26,353 nt of DNA from an uncultured Collinsella sp. (GTDB lineage: Bacteria; Actinomycetota; Coriobacteriia; Coriobacteriales; Coriobacteriaceae): the NCBI GenBank assembly GCA_900544225.1, contig UQUD01000015.1, positions 1-26,353 of the forward strand, in the 5' to 3' direction. This document shows positions 16,580 through 23,798 of this stretch, piece by piece. The translations under genes and the position numbers were made by a program. The notes beneath the pieces were generated by a model, which saw nothing but the letters and a program-made list of their open reading frames with translations, had not been told where the DNA came from and did no database searches. Position 1 is the stretch's first letter. Each line of letters starts with the position of its first letter.

Positions 16580-16650
16580 GTTGCGGTGGGATAGTTCCTA
16601 GAATTGCCAGCTTAAGGGCAAAACAGGAACTATTCCACCGCAACTTTTTT
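16580..16650 (+). terminator. Strong terminator after the GntR gene
   Basis: Two 19-bp arms, GTTGCGGTGGGATAGTTCC (16580-16598) and its complement (16626-16644) with one G-U pair, are followed by six Ts. It lies 10 bases after the stop. The stem is much longer than termination needs and may be a copy of a dispersed element. Confidence 0.9.
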
Positions 16651-16681
16651 GGCCGGCGGGGCAGTACCTGTCCCACCGGCC
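16651..16681. terminator. Second GC-rich hairpin between convergent genes
   Basis: GGCCGG-GGG-CAG pairs with CTG-CCC-CCGGCC around a short loop, with two mismatches. It lies about 20 bases downstream of the stop of the minus-strand ferredoxin-like gene and directly after the previous terminator. It has no U tail on either strand, so its role in ending transcription is uncertain. Confidence 0.45.
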
Positions 16682-16700
16682 ATCATTTACGCTCTTTTAG

Positions 16701-17954
16701 CTAGTCCGCGAGCTTCTCCACCTGATCGAGCATCTTGTCGAGCTTGGCCTTTGCTTCGGCCTTGACCTTCTCAGCTTCTTCGTGAGCCTTCGCCTTCTGG
16801 GCGGCCTTTTCCTCGGCTTCGGGATCGACGACGACCAGATTGGACGCATCGTGCTCAACAAGCTTGAGCGCATGCTCGGGACAAACCTTGACACAGGCGC
16901 CGCAGCCTAAACAATACGTGGACTCCAACGCAAAGCGGCCGCTTCCCACCAGATCGCAGGCAAACGTGGGGCACACGTTGACGCACTCGCCGCACGACGT
17001 ACACTTGTCAAAATCGCACTCCGGCGTGCTCACCTGCATGTTCTGGGCAAGCTCGGGGTGGTTTTGCAACGTCGAGAGCACCAGTTGGCGCCCGTGCGTG
17101 AGCGAACGGCGACGCTTGGTCGTCGTGGTGCCGCACATGGTGTTGAGCGTGCGCTCCAGCTGGGTAATCTGATGGCGATGGGCCTTGAGCTTTTGCGTCA
17201 CCGAGGCCAGCGCCGCCGTCGCCGGATTGAGCTTGGTCACCGTCAGGCCCGTGGTGCGGGCGATCTTTTCCATGTACTCCTTGCGCTCGTACTCGCGGCG
17301 CTTATGGCACTTGAGGCTCTTGGGGTCGACCTCCAGGCCCATGCCCGTGCCGGACCACTCCTCGGCCTTCGCAATCGCCTCGCCCAGAATATCCTCACCG
17401 CCGGTGTTGCGGCATTTATCGCACACACCCAGCGGCAGGTACACACTCACGTTGGGATAGTCGGCCAGCACCGAAAACCAAGTCTCTGCCGTAATATCGC
17501 CCACGCAGGCAACGACGACCTCGTTTTCGCGCGGCATGCGCTTGAGGGCGCGCGTACAGGTGACGTAGGCGGTCTCGTGGCTCGTAGCAGCAGAGACGAT
17601 ATCGTCATACAGGTTTTTGGGCGCCAGACGCGGCGAGATGATTGCCTCGGTCGGACAGGCAGCGGCACACAGGCCGCACTTGCGACAGGAGTCGAGAATC
17701 TCGATGGCGTCTTCCTCGACCTCGATAGCGTTGACCGGGCACACGTCCATGCACGCGGTGCAGCCGCTCTTTTCGTTTTTGCAGGTCAAGCACGGAATGG
17801 TGTTGCCGCGCGGGCGCTCCTTGTAGTCGGCAGGATTCCACTGCGGCGCCGACGGATCGAGTGCATCGGTCACGCCGCCAAGCGGATTTTTAAGAAAGTC
17901 GAAACCCTTGCTGATCTCGATAATGTCATCAAACAGATCGTGTTCCTGCGCCAT
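16701..17954 (-). CDS. Two-dicluster 4Fe-4S protein of unknown role
   Basis: A 417-aa soluble iron-sulfur protein. The N-terminal pair has C55, C58, C65, C68, C72 and C90, C93, C96, C100. The first motif is atypical (C-x6-C-x2-C-x3-CP) with an extra cysteine pair; the second is a standard C-x2-C-x2-C-x3-CP. A second ferredoxin-type pair lies near the C-terminus (C318, C321, C324, C328 and C348, C351, C354, C358, plus C313). The middle, about 110-300, has four more cysteines including GVCDKC and no fold I recognise. The end is a lysine/glutamate coiled coil. The start at 17954 follows GAGGGG. It may pass electrons between ferredoxin and a partner enzyme, but no hydrogenase or oxidoreductase subunit is adjacent. 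Confidence 0.85.
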   Translation of the reverse strand: MAQEHDLFDDIIEISKGFDFLKNPLGGVTDALDPSAPQWNPADYKERPRGNTIPCLTCKNEKSGCTACMDVCPVNAIEVEEDAIEILDSCRKCGLCAAACPTEAIISPRLAPKNLYDDIVSAATSHETAYVTCTRALKRMPRENEVVVACVGDITAETWFSVLADYPNVSVYLPLGVCDKCRNTGGEDILGEAIAKAEEWSGTGMGLEVDPKSLKCHKRREYERKEYMEKIARTTGLTVTKLNPATAALASVTQKLKAHRHQITQLERTLNTMCGTTTTKRRRSLTHGRQLVLSTLQNHPELAQNMQVSTPECDFDKCTSCGECVNVCPTFACDLVGSGRFALESTYCLGCGACVKVCPEHALKLVEHDASNLVVVDPEAEEKAAQKAKAHEEAEKVKAEAKAKLDKMLDQVEKLAD

Positions 17955-18105
17955 GCGCGGCCCCTCCCTGAGCAGTGCAAACAAGCAAGAGATAATGATA
18001 CGCTATCGGCCCACGCCTCGGGCAAATTACACGCGGAGCATCTTTGCGGCAAATAGCCCATGGCCTATCGCCGCCTCGATTGCACAAGGTCAATCAAGTG
18101 CCAAG

Positions 18106-18612
18106 CTATGCCTCGCACATGAGCTGCACGAGTTTTTGTTTGGTCACCTTGGCCTGTTCGTTAGCCATATTGCGCTCGTTTCTAAAGACCGCATTCGCAA
18201 CGCTCTGCAGATCGGCATCGGAAATCGCGCTGCACGGACCGTCCATTGAGGCCGCCGTGGGGCATACGCACAACGGCAACTCGGCATAAAACGCTACTGC
18301 CTTGGCGATATCGAGCATCTTGCCACCGCCAATACCCACCACCATGTCGCAATACTCAGCCTGGGCTTCCTTAGCCATTTCGACAACGGCCTCTTCCGTA
18401 CACGGACCGTCATAAATCTTAAAGAACGGCTCGGTTAGATCTTCGTCCAGAAATCCATCAACGATCTGCCTGCACAGCCGATCCTCGGTGCCCTGGTCGA
18501 ACAGAACATAGGCAGCGCAGCCCAACCATGACAAATACCTGCCCTGACGCGAGAGCTCGCCTGGTCCCTGAACATATCGTCCGGGACCGCCATAAACCAT
18601 GGGAAGCGCCAT
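18106..18612 (-). pseudogene. Glycerol dehydrogenase paralogue with a large internal deletion
   Basis: A 168-aa frame. Residues 1-130 match the NAD-binding half of the neighbouring 366-aa glycerol dehydrogenase (CDMVVGIGGGKMLDIAKAVA against its CDIIVGVGGGKILDTAKAVA). Then, without leaving frame, it jumps to what matches only the last helices (SDADLQSVANAVF onward). About 190-200 residues with the whole metal-binding domain are missing, so it cannot work as a dehydrogenase. It has its own ATG, a weak ribosome site, and a terminator upstream that separates it from the full gene. It is probably dead, though the clean frame leaves open a shortened NAD-binding protein. Confidence 0.75.
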
Positions 18613-18675
18613 ACGAGAATCCGCCCTTTCATCAACAACAATTGGTGCAAAGTAACCTGGCCCCTTTGCACCATA

Positions 18676-18712
18676 GCAAAAGGGGCAAAGCCTTCTGTCG
18701 GCTTTGCCCCTT
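18676..18712 (-). terminator. Intrinsic terminator of the glycerol dehydrogenase gene
   Basis: Arms AAGGGGCAAAGCC (18680-18692 on plus) and its complement (18700-18712) with a 7-base loop. On the minus strand the stem ends in a short T run (CCCCTTTTGC). It starts 13 bases after the stop codon. Confidence 0.85.
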
Positions 18713-18724
18713 CCTTACCTTGAT

Positions 18725-19825
18725 TTACTCATCCATAAGGTAGTAGTGACCCAGTGCGTCGGCACCCAGAATGGCGTTTGCGACCATCTCGGGCGTCACC
18801 TCAAACGGCATGTTGCACATGGTGTCATCGGGCGCGCAGGCGGCCTCGGCAACAATCATGGCCTTCTCGCGCGTAGCCTCGGCAACGCCCAGCTCCTTGA
18901 GCGTAACGGGCAGGCCCAGCTCAATGCAGAAGCCCAAGACTTCCTCGAGCTTCTCGGTCGGGGCATCCTCGAGTACCAGCTGGACGATGGTGCCGAAGGC
19001 GACCTTCTCGCCGTGATACATGCCGTGGCACTCGGGCAGCATCGTCAGACCATTGTGGATGGCATGAGCAGCAGCAAGGCCCGAGCTCTCAAAGCCAATG
19101 CCCGAAAGCAGCGTATTGGCCTCGATGATATGCTCGACGGCGGGCGTGAGCGCACCCTTCTCCAGCGCGACCTTGGCCTTGACGCCATCGGCCATAAGCG
19201 TCTCGTAGCAGAGCTTGGCGAGCGCCAGGCCGGCCATGCCGCCCTTGCCGCCAGCGCAGGTGCCGCCGTCGGCATCGTGCGTCGCCTGAGCCTCAAAGTA
19301 GGTTGCGAGCGCATCGCCCATACCGGAAACCGTCAGGCGCACCGGGCTCGCCGCGATAACCGTCGTATCCATCAGGACGATATTGGGGTTTGCCTTAAGG
19401 AAGAGGTACTTGTCGAACTGACCGTCATCGGTATAGAGCACCGAAAGCGCCGAACACGGTGCATCGGTCGAGGCGATGGTGGGGCAAATGATAACCGGGG
19501 ACTCCAGGTAATAGGCGACGGCCTTCGCGGTGTCGAGGATCTTGCCGCCACCGACGCCGACGATGATGTCGCAACCGTTGTCGCGGGCGAGCGCAACCAG
19601 GCGATCGACCTCGCCCTTGGAGCATTCGCCGTTAAAGTCCTCAAACAGCAGCTCGGCCTTAGCCTTGGCAAAGCCGCCCTCGATCTTGGCGCCGACGCGC
19701 TTCTTGCCCGAAGGCGTCACGATAACGAGGGCCTTAGCGCCGAGCGGCTCGACATAGGAGCCAAGCTTGGCCAGCTCGTCCGGGCCCTGGATGTACTTGC
19801 TGGGGCTATTGAAGATAGCAGCCAT
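18725..19825 (-). CDS. gldA: Glycerol dehydrogenase-type oxidoreductase
   Basis: A 366-aa member of the NAD-dependent glycerol/glycerol-1-phosphate dehydrogenase family, the same length as E. coli GldA. The NAD loop is VGVGGGKILDTAKAV. The zinc ligands D171 (GMGDALATYFEA), H254 (LAAAHAIHNG) and H271 (CHGMYHGEK) have the GldA spacing. It should interconvert glycerol and dihydroxyacetone, or related diols, with NAD. The ribosome site (GAGAATGGG) is modest. A strong terminator of the upstream alcohol dehydrogenase ends only about 23 bases before the start codon, so this gene depends on readthrough or on a promoter overlapping that terminator. No dihydroxyacetone kinase genes are adjacent. The symbol is by family, not proven substrate. 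Confidence 0.9.
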   Translation of the reverse strand: MAAIFNSPSKYIQGPDELAKLGSYVEPLGAKALVIVTPSGKKRVGAKIEGGFAKAKAELLFEDFNGECSKGEVDRLVALARDNGCDIIVGVGGGKILDTAKAVAYYLESPVIICPTIASTDAPCSALSVLYTDDGQFDKYLFLKANPNIVLMDTTVIAASPVRLTVSGMGDALATYFEAQATHDADGGTCAGGKGGMAGLALAKLCYETLMADGVKAKVALEKGALTPAVEHIIEANTLLSGIGFESSGLAAAHAIHNGLTMLPECHGMYHGEKVAFGTIVQLVLEDAPTEKLEEVLGFCIELGLPVTLKELGVAEATREKAMIVAEAACAPDDTMCNMPFEVTPEMVANAILGADALGHYYLMDE

Positions 19826-19848
19826 TTTTATCCCATTCTCTAATAAGT

Positions 19849-19887
19849 AAAAAGAAAGGGGCTCCGTACGGATACGTGCGGAGCCCC
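19849..19887 (-). terminator. Intrinsic terminator after the iron alcohol dehydrogenase
   Basis: A 13-bp stem (19858-19870 with 19875-19887, one G-U pair) and a four-base loop are followed on the minus strand by TTTCTTTTT. It starts about 22 bases after the stop of the alcohol dehydrogenase and ends about 23 bases before the gldA start. Confidence 0.92.
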
Positions 19888-19909
19888 TCGTTACGATAAC
19901 AAGAGTCGA

Positions 19910-21133
19910 TTAGAAATCGATGTCGGTGTCGTAGTAGCAGGCCTTGAGGATCTTCTCGAAGTCGGCAGCCTTGGTCTCACGCGGGTTCTCGGGCGTGCAG
20001 GCGTCGGTCTCGGCGTTCGCGGCGATCTCGGGCAGCTTGGCGAGGAACTCCTCCTCGGAGACCATCTGCGGGTTCTCGGCGTCGACCTTCACGCCACCAT
20101 TCGCGTAATCCTTGATGGACTGCGGAATGTTGAGCTGGTCGTTGAGGTCGCGAATCTTCTGGACGAGCGCGGCGATGAGCTCCTCGTTGGTCTCGCCGGG
20201 AAGGTGCAGGATCTCCTTGGCCACGTAAGCGTAACGCTCGGCAGCACGCGGGTCCTTGGAGTTCCACTGGATGACCTTGCCCAGGTACATGGCGTTAGCA
20301 GCACCGTGGATGATGTGGCCGTTCTCGAAGGCAGCACCGGTCTTGTGAGCCATGGAGTGAACGATGCCGAGCAGGCCCGAAGAGAAGGCGATACCGGCGA
20401 TGCACTGAGCCTCGTGCATGTGCTGACGGGCCTCATGGTCGCCAGCATAGGACTTGGGCAGCCACTCGACGATCTCGCGGATGCCGTGCAGAGCGTTGGC
20501 GTCGGTGAACATAGAGGCGCAGGTGGAAACGTAGGCCTCCATGCAGTGGGTCAGAGCATCCATGCCGGTGTGAGCGCACAGCTTGGCGGGCATGGTGTAG
20601 GTGAGCTCGGGGTCGACGATGGCGACATCAGGGGTGATGTTGAAGTCGGCCAGCGGGTACTTGATGCCCTTGGCGTAGTCGGTAATGACGGAGAACGCGG
20701 TGACCTCGGTAGCGGTGCCGGAGGTAGAGGAGATGGCGCAGAAATGAGCCTTCTGACGCAGCTCGGGGAAGCTGAACGGCTGGATGATGTTGTCGAAGGA
20801 CTCCTCGGGGTACTCGTAGAAGACCCACATGGCCTTAGCAGCATCGATGGGCGAGCCGCCGCCGATGGCGACAATCCAGTCGGGCTCGAACTCGCGCATG
20901 GCCTCGGCGCCCTTCATGACCGTCTCGATGGACGGATCGGACTCGACGCCCTCGAACAGCTTGACCTCCATGCCGGCCTCTTTGAGGTCGGCCTCAACGT
21001 CCTGCAGGAACCCGCCGCGGCGCATAGAGCTGCCGCCAGAAACGATGATGGCCTTCTTGCCCTTGAGGTTCTTCACCTCGTGGCGAGCGCCCTCACCAAA
21101 GTACAGATCACGAGGATTGGTAAAACGTCCCAT
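19910..21133 (-). CDS. Iron-containing alcohol dehydrogenase
   Basis: A 407-aa group III dehydrogenase. The cofactor motif is IGGGSPIDAAKAM (90-102), and STSGTATEVTAFSVI is the conserved central segment. Metal ligands are D192 and H196 (GMDALTHCMEAY), H263 (VHSMAHKTG) and probably H276 (IIHGAANAM). It resembles NADH-dependent butanol, ethanol or 1,3-propanediol dehydrogenases, which reduce aldehydes in fermentation. The start at 21133 follows AGGAGG; the frame is open further upstream. A leader of at least 40-60 bases contains the hairpin at 21175-21199. It is the first of three related genes in the same direction, each separated by a terminator. Confidence 0.93.
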   Translation of the reverse strand: MGRFTNPRDLYFGEGARHEVKNLKGKKAIIVSGGSSMRRGGFLQDVEADLKEAGMEVKLFEGVESDPSIETVMKGAEAMREFEPDWIVAIGGGSPIDAAKAMWVFYEYPEESFDNIIQPFSFPELRQKAHFCAISSTSGTATEVTAFSVITDYAKGIKYPLADFNITPDVAIVDPELTYTMPAKLCAHTGMDALTHCMEAYVSTCASMFTDANALHGIREIVEWLPKSYAGDHEARQHMHEAQCIAGIAFSSGLLGIVHSMAHKTGAAFENGHIIHGAANAMYLGKVIQWNSKDPRAAERYAYVAKEILHLPGETNEELIAALVQKIRDLNDQLNIPQSIKDYANGGVKVDAENPQMVSEEEFLAKLPEIAANAETDACTPENPRETKAADFEKILKACYYDTDIDF

Positions 21134-21633
21134 ACTGTGCCTCCTAAACAAGCCCCTCTTAGACTTGCGTATATAACGGAGCACCCAATTGGCTCCGTTA
21201 GGACCGTTTTGCGCGTTGCCGGCGATGACAATGCGCGATGTCTAAACGTCTCAACGCTCAGACAAACATTATTCTACCGTTCTAGTTGGTCAGTTATTCA
21301 CCTAAAGCCGACAATGATGAAACGTTTTTTCTATCCCTGAAGACCCTTGTGGGGCATTCATACTCCCAAGCTGGGCAAACGTTTTATCAAGGTTGACCAC
21401 ATATCCCGGGCAGGACGGTGCCCCTCCAAAATGCGCCCCGTTCGCCGCCAAAAATCGACCGTTTGCGGCACCGTGATACCACTCAGTCGTCCAAGGTGCC
21501 GACATTTGTGCGACATCCGTCTTCGTGGTGCAAAGGTGCATGTCCAAGTGCGGCACCCCCGGTGTGCCACATGCGGGTAAACTAGAACCTTATATAGAGA
21601 CATTTGAACCCTAACCGCAGCAAAGGAGGCCCC
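21134..21633. other. Long divergent intergenic region
   Basis: A 500-bp gap between the alcohol dehydrogenase and the TPR-like operon, without a supported gene. It contains a hairpin in the dehydrogenase leader (AACGGAGC at 21175-21182 with 21192-21199). An 8-bp inverted repeat ACGGTGCC lies at 21415-21422 with 21467-21474. Near the plus-strand start there is an imperfect palindrome GGCAC-GTGCC (about 21551-21567). A TATATAG -10-like box follows at about 21592-21598. AAAGGAGG marks the operon's ribosome site. Confidence 0.45.
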
Positions 21634-22710
21634 ATGGCATTCGATCCCATTCAAGAGGATTGCCATCGCCTCGTTCTTGAGGCCTTGCGCCGCGACAATA
21701 TCCCGCTCACCGACGGTGCCGCCGTAGAGCGTCTGATGGAACAATTCACCCGCAACCCCGCGCCGCTCATCGTGCACGACCGCGACCGCGCCGGGCACCT
21801 CATTGCCAAGGTGGTCGAGGCTGTCGACTACCGCATTCCCTTTATCCCTGACGATACCCAGGCAGAGCAGGAAGAGACCGCCGCCGAGAATATGCTTCGC
21901 GAGGCAGCCGCGCTCGACCCGACCAACTGGGACGCTCAGCGCATGCTGACCGCCCTCACCGCCAACTCTAACGAGGAGTACGTACAGTATCTGGTGTCCA
22001 AGTGCGACGAGGTGGAGCACGACCTGGCTCTCAAGATCGCCTCGGCGCAGGACCCCTACGAGCGCGAGGCCGCTGGCGACCTTATGCGCCGCCCCTACCT
22101 GCGCTGGCTTGCCGCCCTTGCGTCACGCGCCCTCATTAGCGGCCGCTATCGTATGTCGCTCGAAGCCGCAAACTGCAGCCTCGACTTTGCCCCCAACGAT
22201 CCGGCCGGCGTCCGCCACACCGCAATGCTCGCCATGGCTAAGCTCGAATACCCCGCCGAGGAGCTCAAGCGCTTTCGCTCTGCCCACTCCGTGCCCTATC
22301 TTGCCAACACGCCGCTGCGTCGCCGTCCCAAGGACGCGGAGCGTGACCTGGACCCGTGGACGCTCATCGCGCTGATGAGCGCTGCCTGGCGCGAGCTGGA
22401 CTACGAGGGTGCCGAGCACTACTTGCGCATCCTTGCACGCTCGTGCCCGCACGCAGCCGAGGCACTCTACTTCCAAACCGAGTTTCCCGATGGTGTCTAT
22501 GCCCGCGTCAACGTGGGTGCAGGCTCTACCGACGAGCTTGTCCTTGCACTGTCCGAGGCGACGCCGGTACTGCAGGAGGGCCTGGGCGCCCCCGACAATG
22601 CCAGCTTTGCCGCCTGGGTCGCCACCAACGATATCGTCCGCTCCCAGATCGACGAGCGCATCCTGCGGGCGGCCGAGCAGGGCTTGCCGTTTAAGGGAGG
22701 AGACCTCTAA
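21634..22710 (+). CDS. TPR-like helical-repeat protein, unknown function
   Basis: A 358-aa all-helical, acidic protein without signal peptide or membrane segment. The start at 21634 is set by AAAGGAGG. Its centre, about 150-210, reads like an ST7/TPR-type repeat: a segment beginning YLRWLAALASRALISGRYR is followed by SLDFAPNDPAGVRHTAMLAMA. A second helical pair lies near 245-280 (LDPWTLIALMSAAWRELDYE). No catalytic motif is visible. Its stop overlaps the next start by one base (TAATG), and both precede murT-gatD, so the three are probably one operon. A scaffold or adaptor role in wall synthesis is only a guess from position. Confidence 0.75.
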   Translation: MAFDPIQEDCHRLVLEALRRDNIPLTDGAAVERLMEQFTRNPAPLIVHDRDRAGHLIAKVVEAVDYRIPFIPDDTQAEQEETAAENMLREAAALDPTNWDAQRMLTALTANSNEEYVQYLVSKCDEVEHDLALKIASAQDPYEREAAGDLMRRPYLRWLAALASRALISGRYRMSLEAANCSLDFAPNDPAGVRHTAMLAMAKLEYPAEELKRFRSAHSVPYLANTPLRRRPKDAERDLDPWTLIALMSAAWRELDYEGAEHYLRILARSCPHAAEALYFQTEFPDGVYARVNVGAGSTDELVLALSEATPVLQEGLGAPDNASFAAWVATNDIVRSQIDERILRAAEQGLPFKGGDL

Positions 22711-23753
22711 TGGATCCGAGCGTCTACATCCCCGCCTACCTGGAGCGCGCCTACCTTGCGTCGCACCCCGAACTCACCGATGCAGCACGCGAGCTTGTCC
22801 ATAACGACGTGAGCGTCAACCCTCATAAGTATGCGCAGACCGAGCATGCCCAGGCACTGCTGTCCTATGCAGGCGTCCACCGCCACCTGCTCGACGAGCT
22901 CCATCGCATCGAGGACATGGGCAGCGACGAGGAGTTTGAGCAGACGCGCAACCGCCTGTTCGACGATATGCGTGATGAGCTACTCAAAATCGTCCGCGTC
23001 GATGCGTATGTCCTCGATGCCCAGCTGCTCGCCATCATTTTGGCGGACACGCCCGTCGACGCCTGTCTAGGCGACTTGATGAAGCTCGAGGCGACCACGG
23101 CCGATTACTTGCAGCAAAGCGTGCCCGGGTTCGACATGGAGGCCCCGCACTACTGGGCCAACAAGGTTTTGACGGACGGTGTGACGGCGGCCGATCTCAC
23201 CGTAAGCGAGCCGGCTCTTATCGGGTGGCTCCACACGCTCGAGGCCATCTCGCAGCTGTGCATGGCGAGCGCTCGCTACCGTGCTGCCGCCAACTATTCT
23301 CGCCGCGTTCTTAAGGCGGAAGGCTATCCCACCCGAGCTGCAGGCACCGTGCTACTCGCCCTCGCTCGCCTGGAAGACGAGGACGGCTTTTTTGCCCTGG
23401 CCCACCAGCTCGAGGAGCAGATGGGGGCCGATGCCCTCGAGAGCTCCCCCTGGTACCTGCTCGCCCGCACGATTCTGCTGTTCAAAACAAACAAGATGCG
23501 CCCGGCGACGCGCGCGCTGCGTGAGTTCGCCAACCGTTGCGAAGGCGGCGCGTTCTTCTTGCTGAACCCCATGTACCAGCCGCCGTATCTTCCCTGCCGA
23601 CCCGAGCCGCGCGACCCCTGGGACCTCTCGCACCAGGCGGTTTGGGAAGCCGACGGCATTATCTCGGACACCCCCGACTTTGCCCCCTGGGCCAACGCCT
23701 GCGAAGACGTATCGCAGCTTGCCCAGGAATTTGCGCGCCGCTACGGCTTTTAG
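22710..23753 (+). CDS. Second TPR-like helical protein, unknown function
   Basis: A 347-aa soluble helical protein, translationally coupled to the previous gene by a one-base overlap; GGAGGAGACC just upstream supplies the ribosome site. Around 170-240 it shows the same kind of repeat as its neighbour: IGWLHTLEAISQLCMASARY, then a YSRRVLKAEGYPTRAAGTVL helix pair and LALARLEDEDGFFALAHQLE. The two may be distant paralogues, although overall likeness is low. The C-terminal part is rich in proline and tryptophan (NPMYQPPYLPCRPEPRDPWD). MurT-GatD begins 45 bases later. No function can be assigned. Confidence 0.75.
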   Translation: MDPSVYIPAYLERAYLASHPELTDAARELVHNDVSVNPHKYAQTEHAQALLSYAGVHRHLLDELHRIEDMGSDEEFEQTRNRLFDDMRDELLKIVRVDAYVLDAQLLAIILADTPVDACLGDLMKLEATTADYLQQSVPGFDMEAPHYWANKVLTDGVTAADLTVSEPALIGWLHTLEAISQLCMASARYRAAANYSRRVLKAEGYPTRAAGTVLLALARLEDEDGFFALAHQLEEQMGADALESSPWYLLARTILLFKTNKMRPATRALREFANRCEGGAFFLLNPMYQPPYLPCRPEPRDPWDLSHQAVWEADGIISDTPDFAPWANACEDVSQLAQEFARRYGF

Positions 23754-23798
23754 CGACGCGATCGCCCCGACCATGTCATCTATGTTAGGAACGGCTTC

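Noticed and set aside
18704..19843. 379-aa plus-strand open frame
   Set aside because: It is antisense to the glycerol dehydrogenase with conserved metal ligands.
21302..21556. 84-aa minus-strand frame in the long intergenic gap
   Set aside because: It has no ribosome site, no recognisable motif and unusual composition, and overlaps several inverted repeats.
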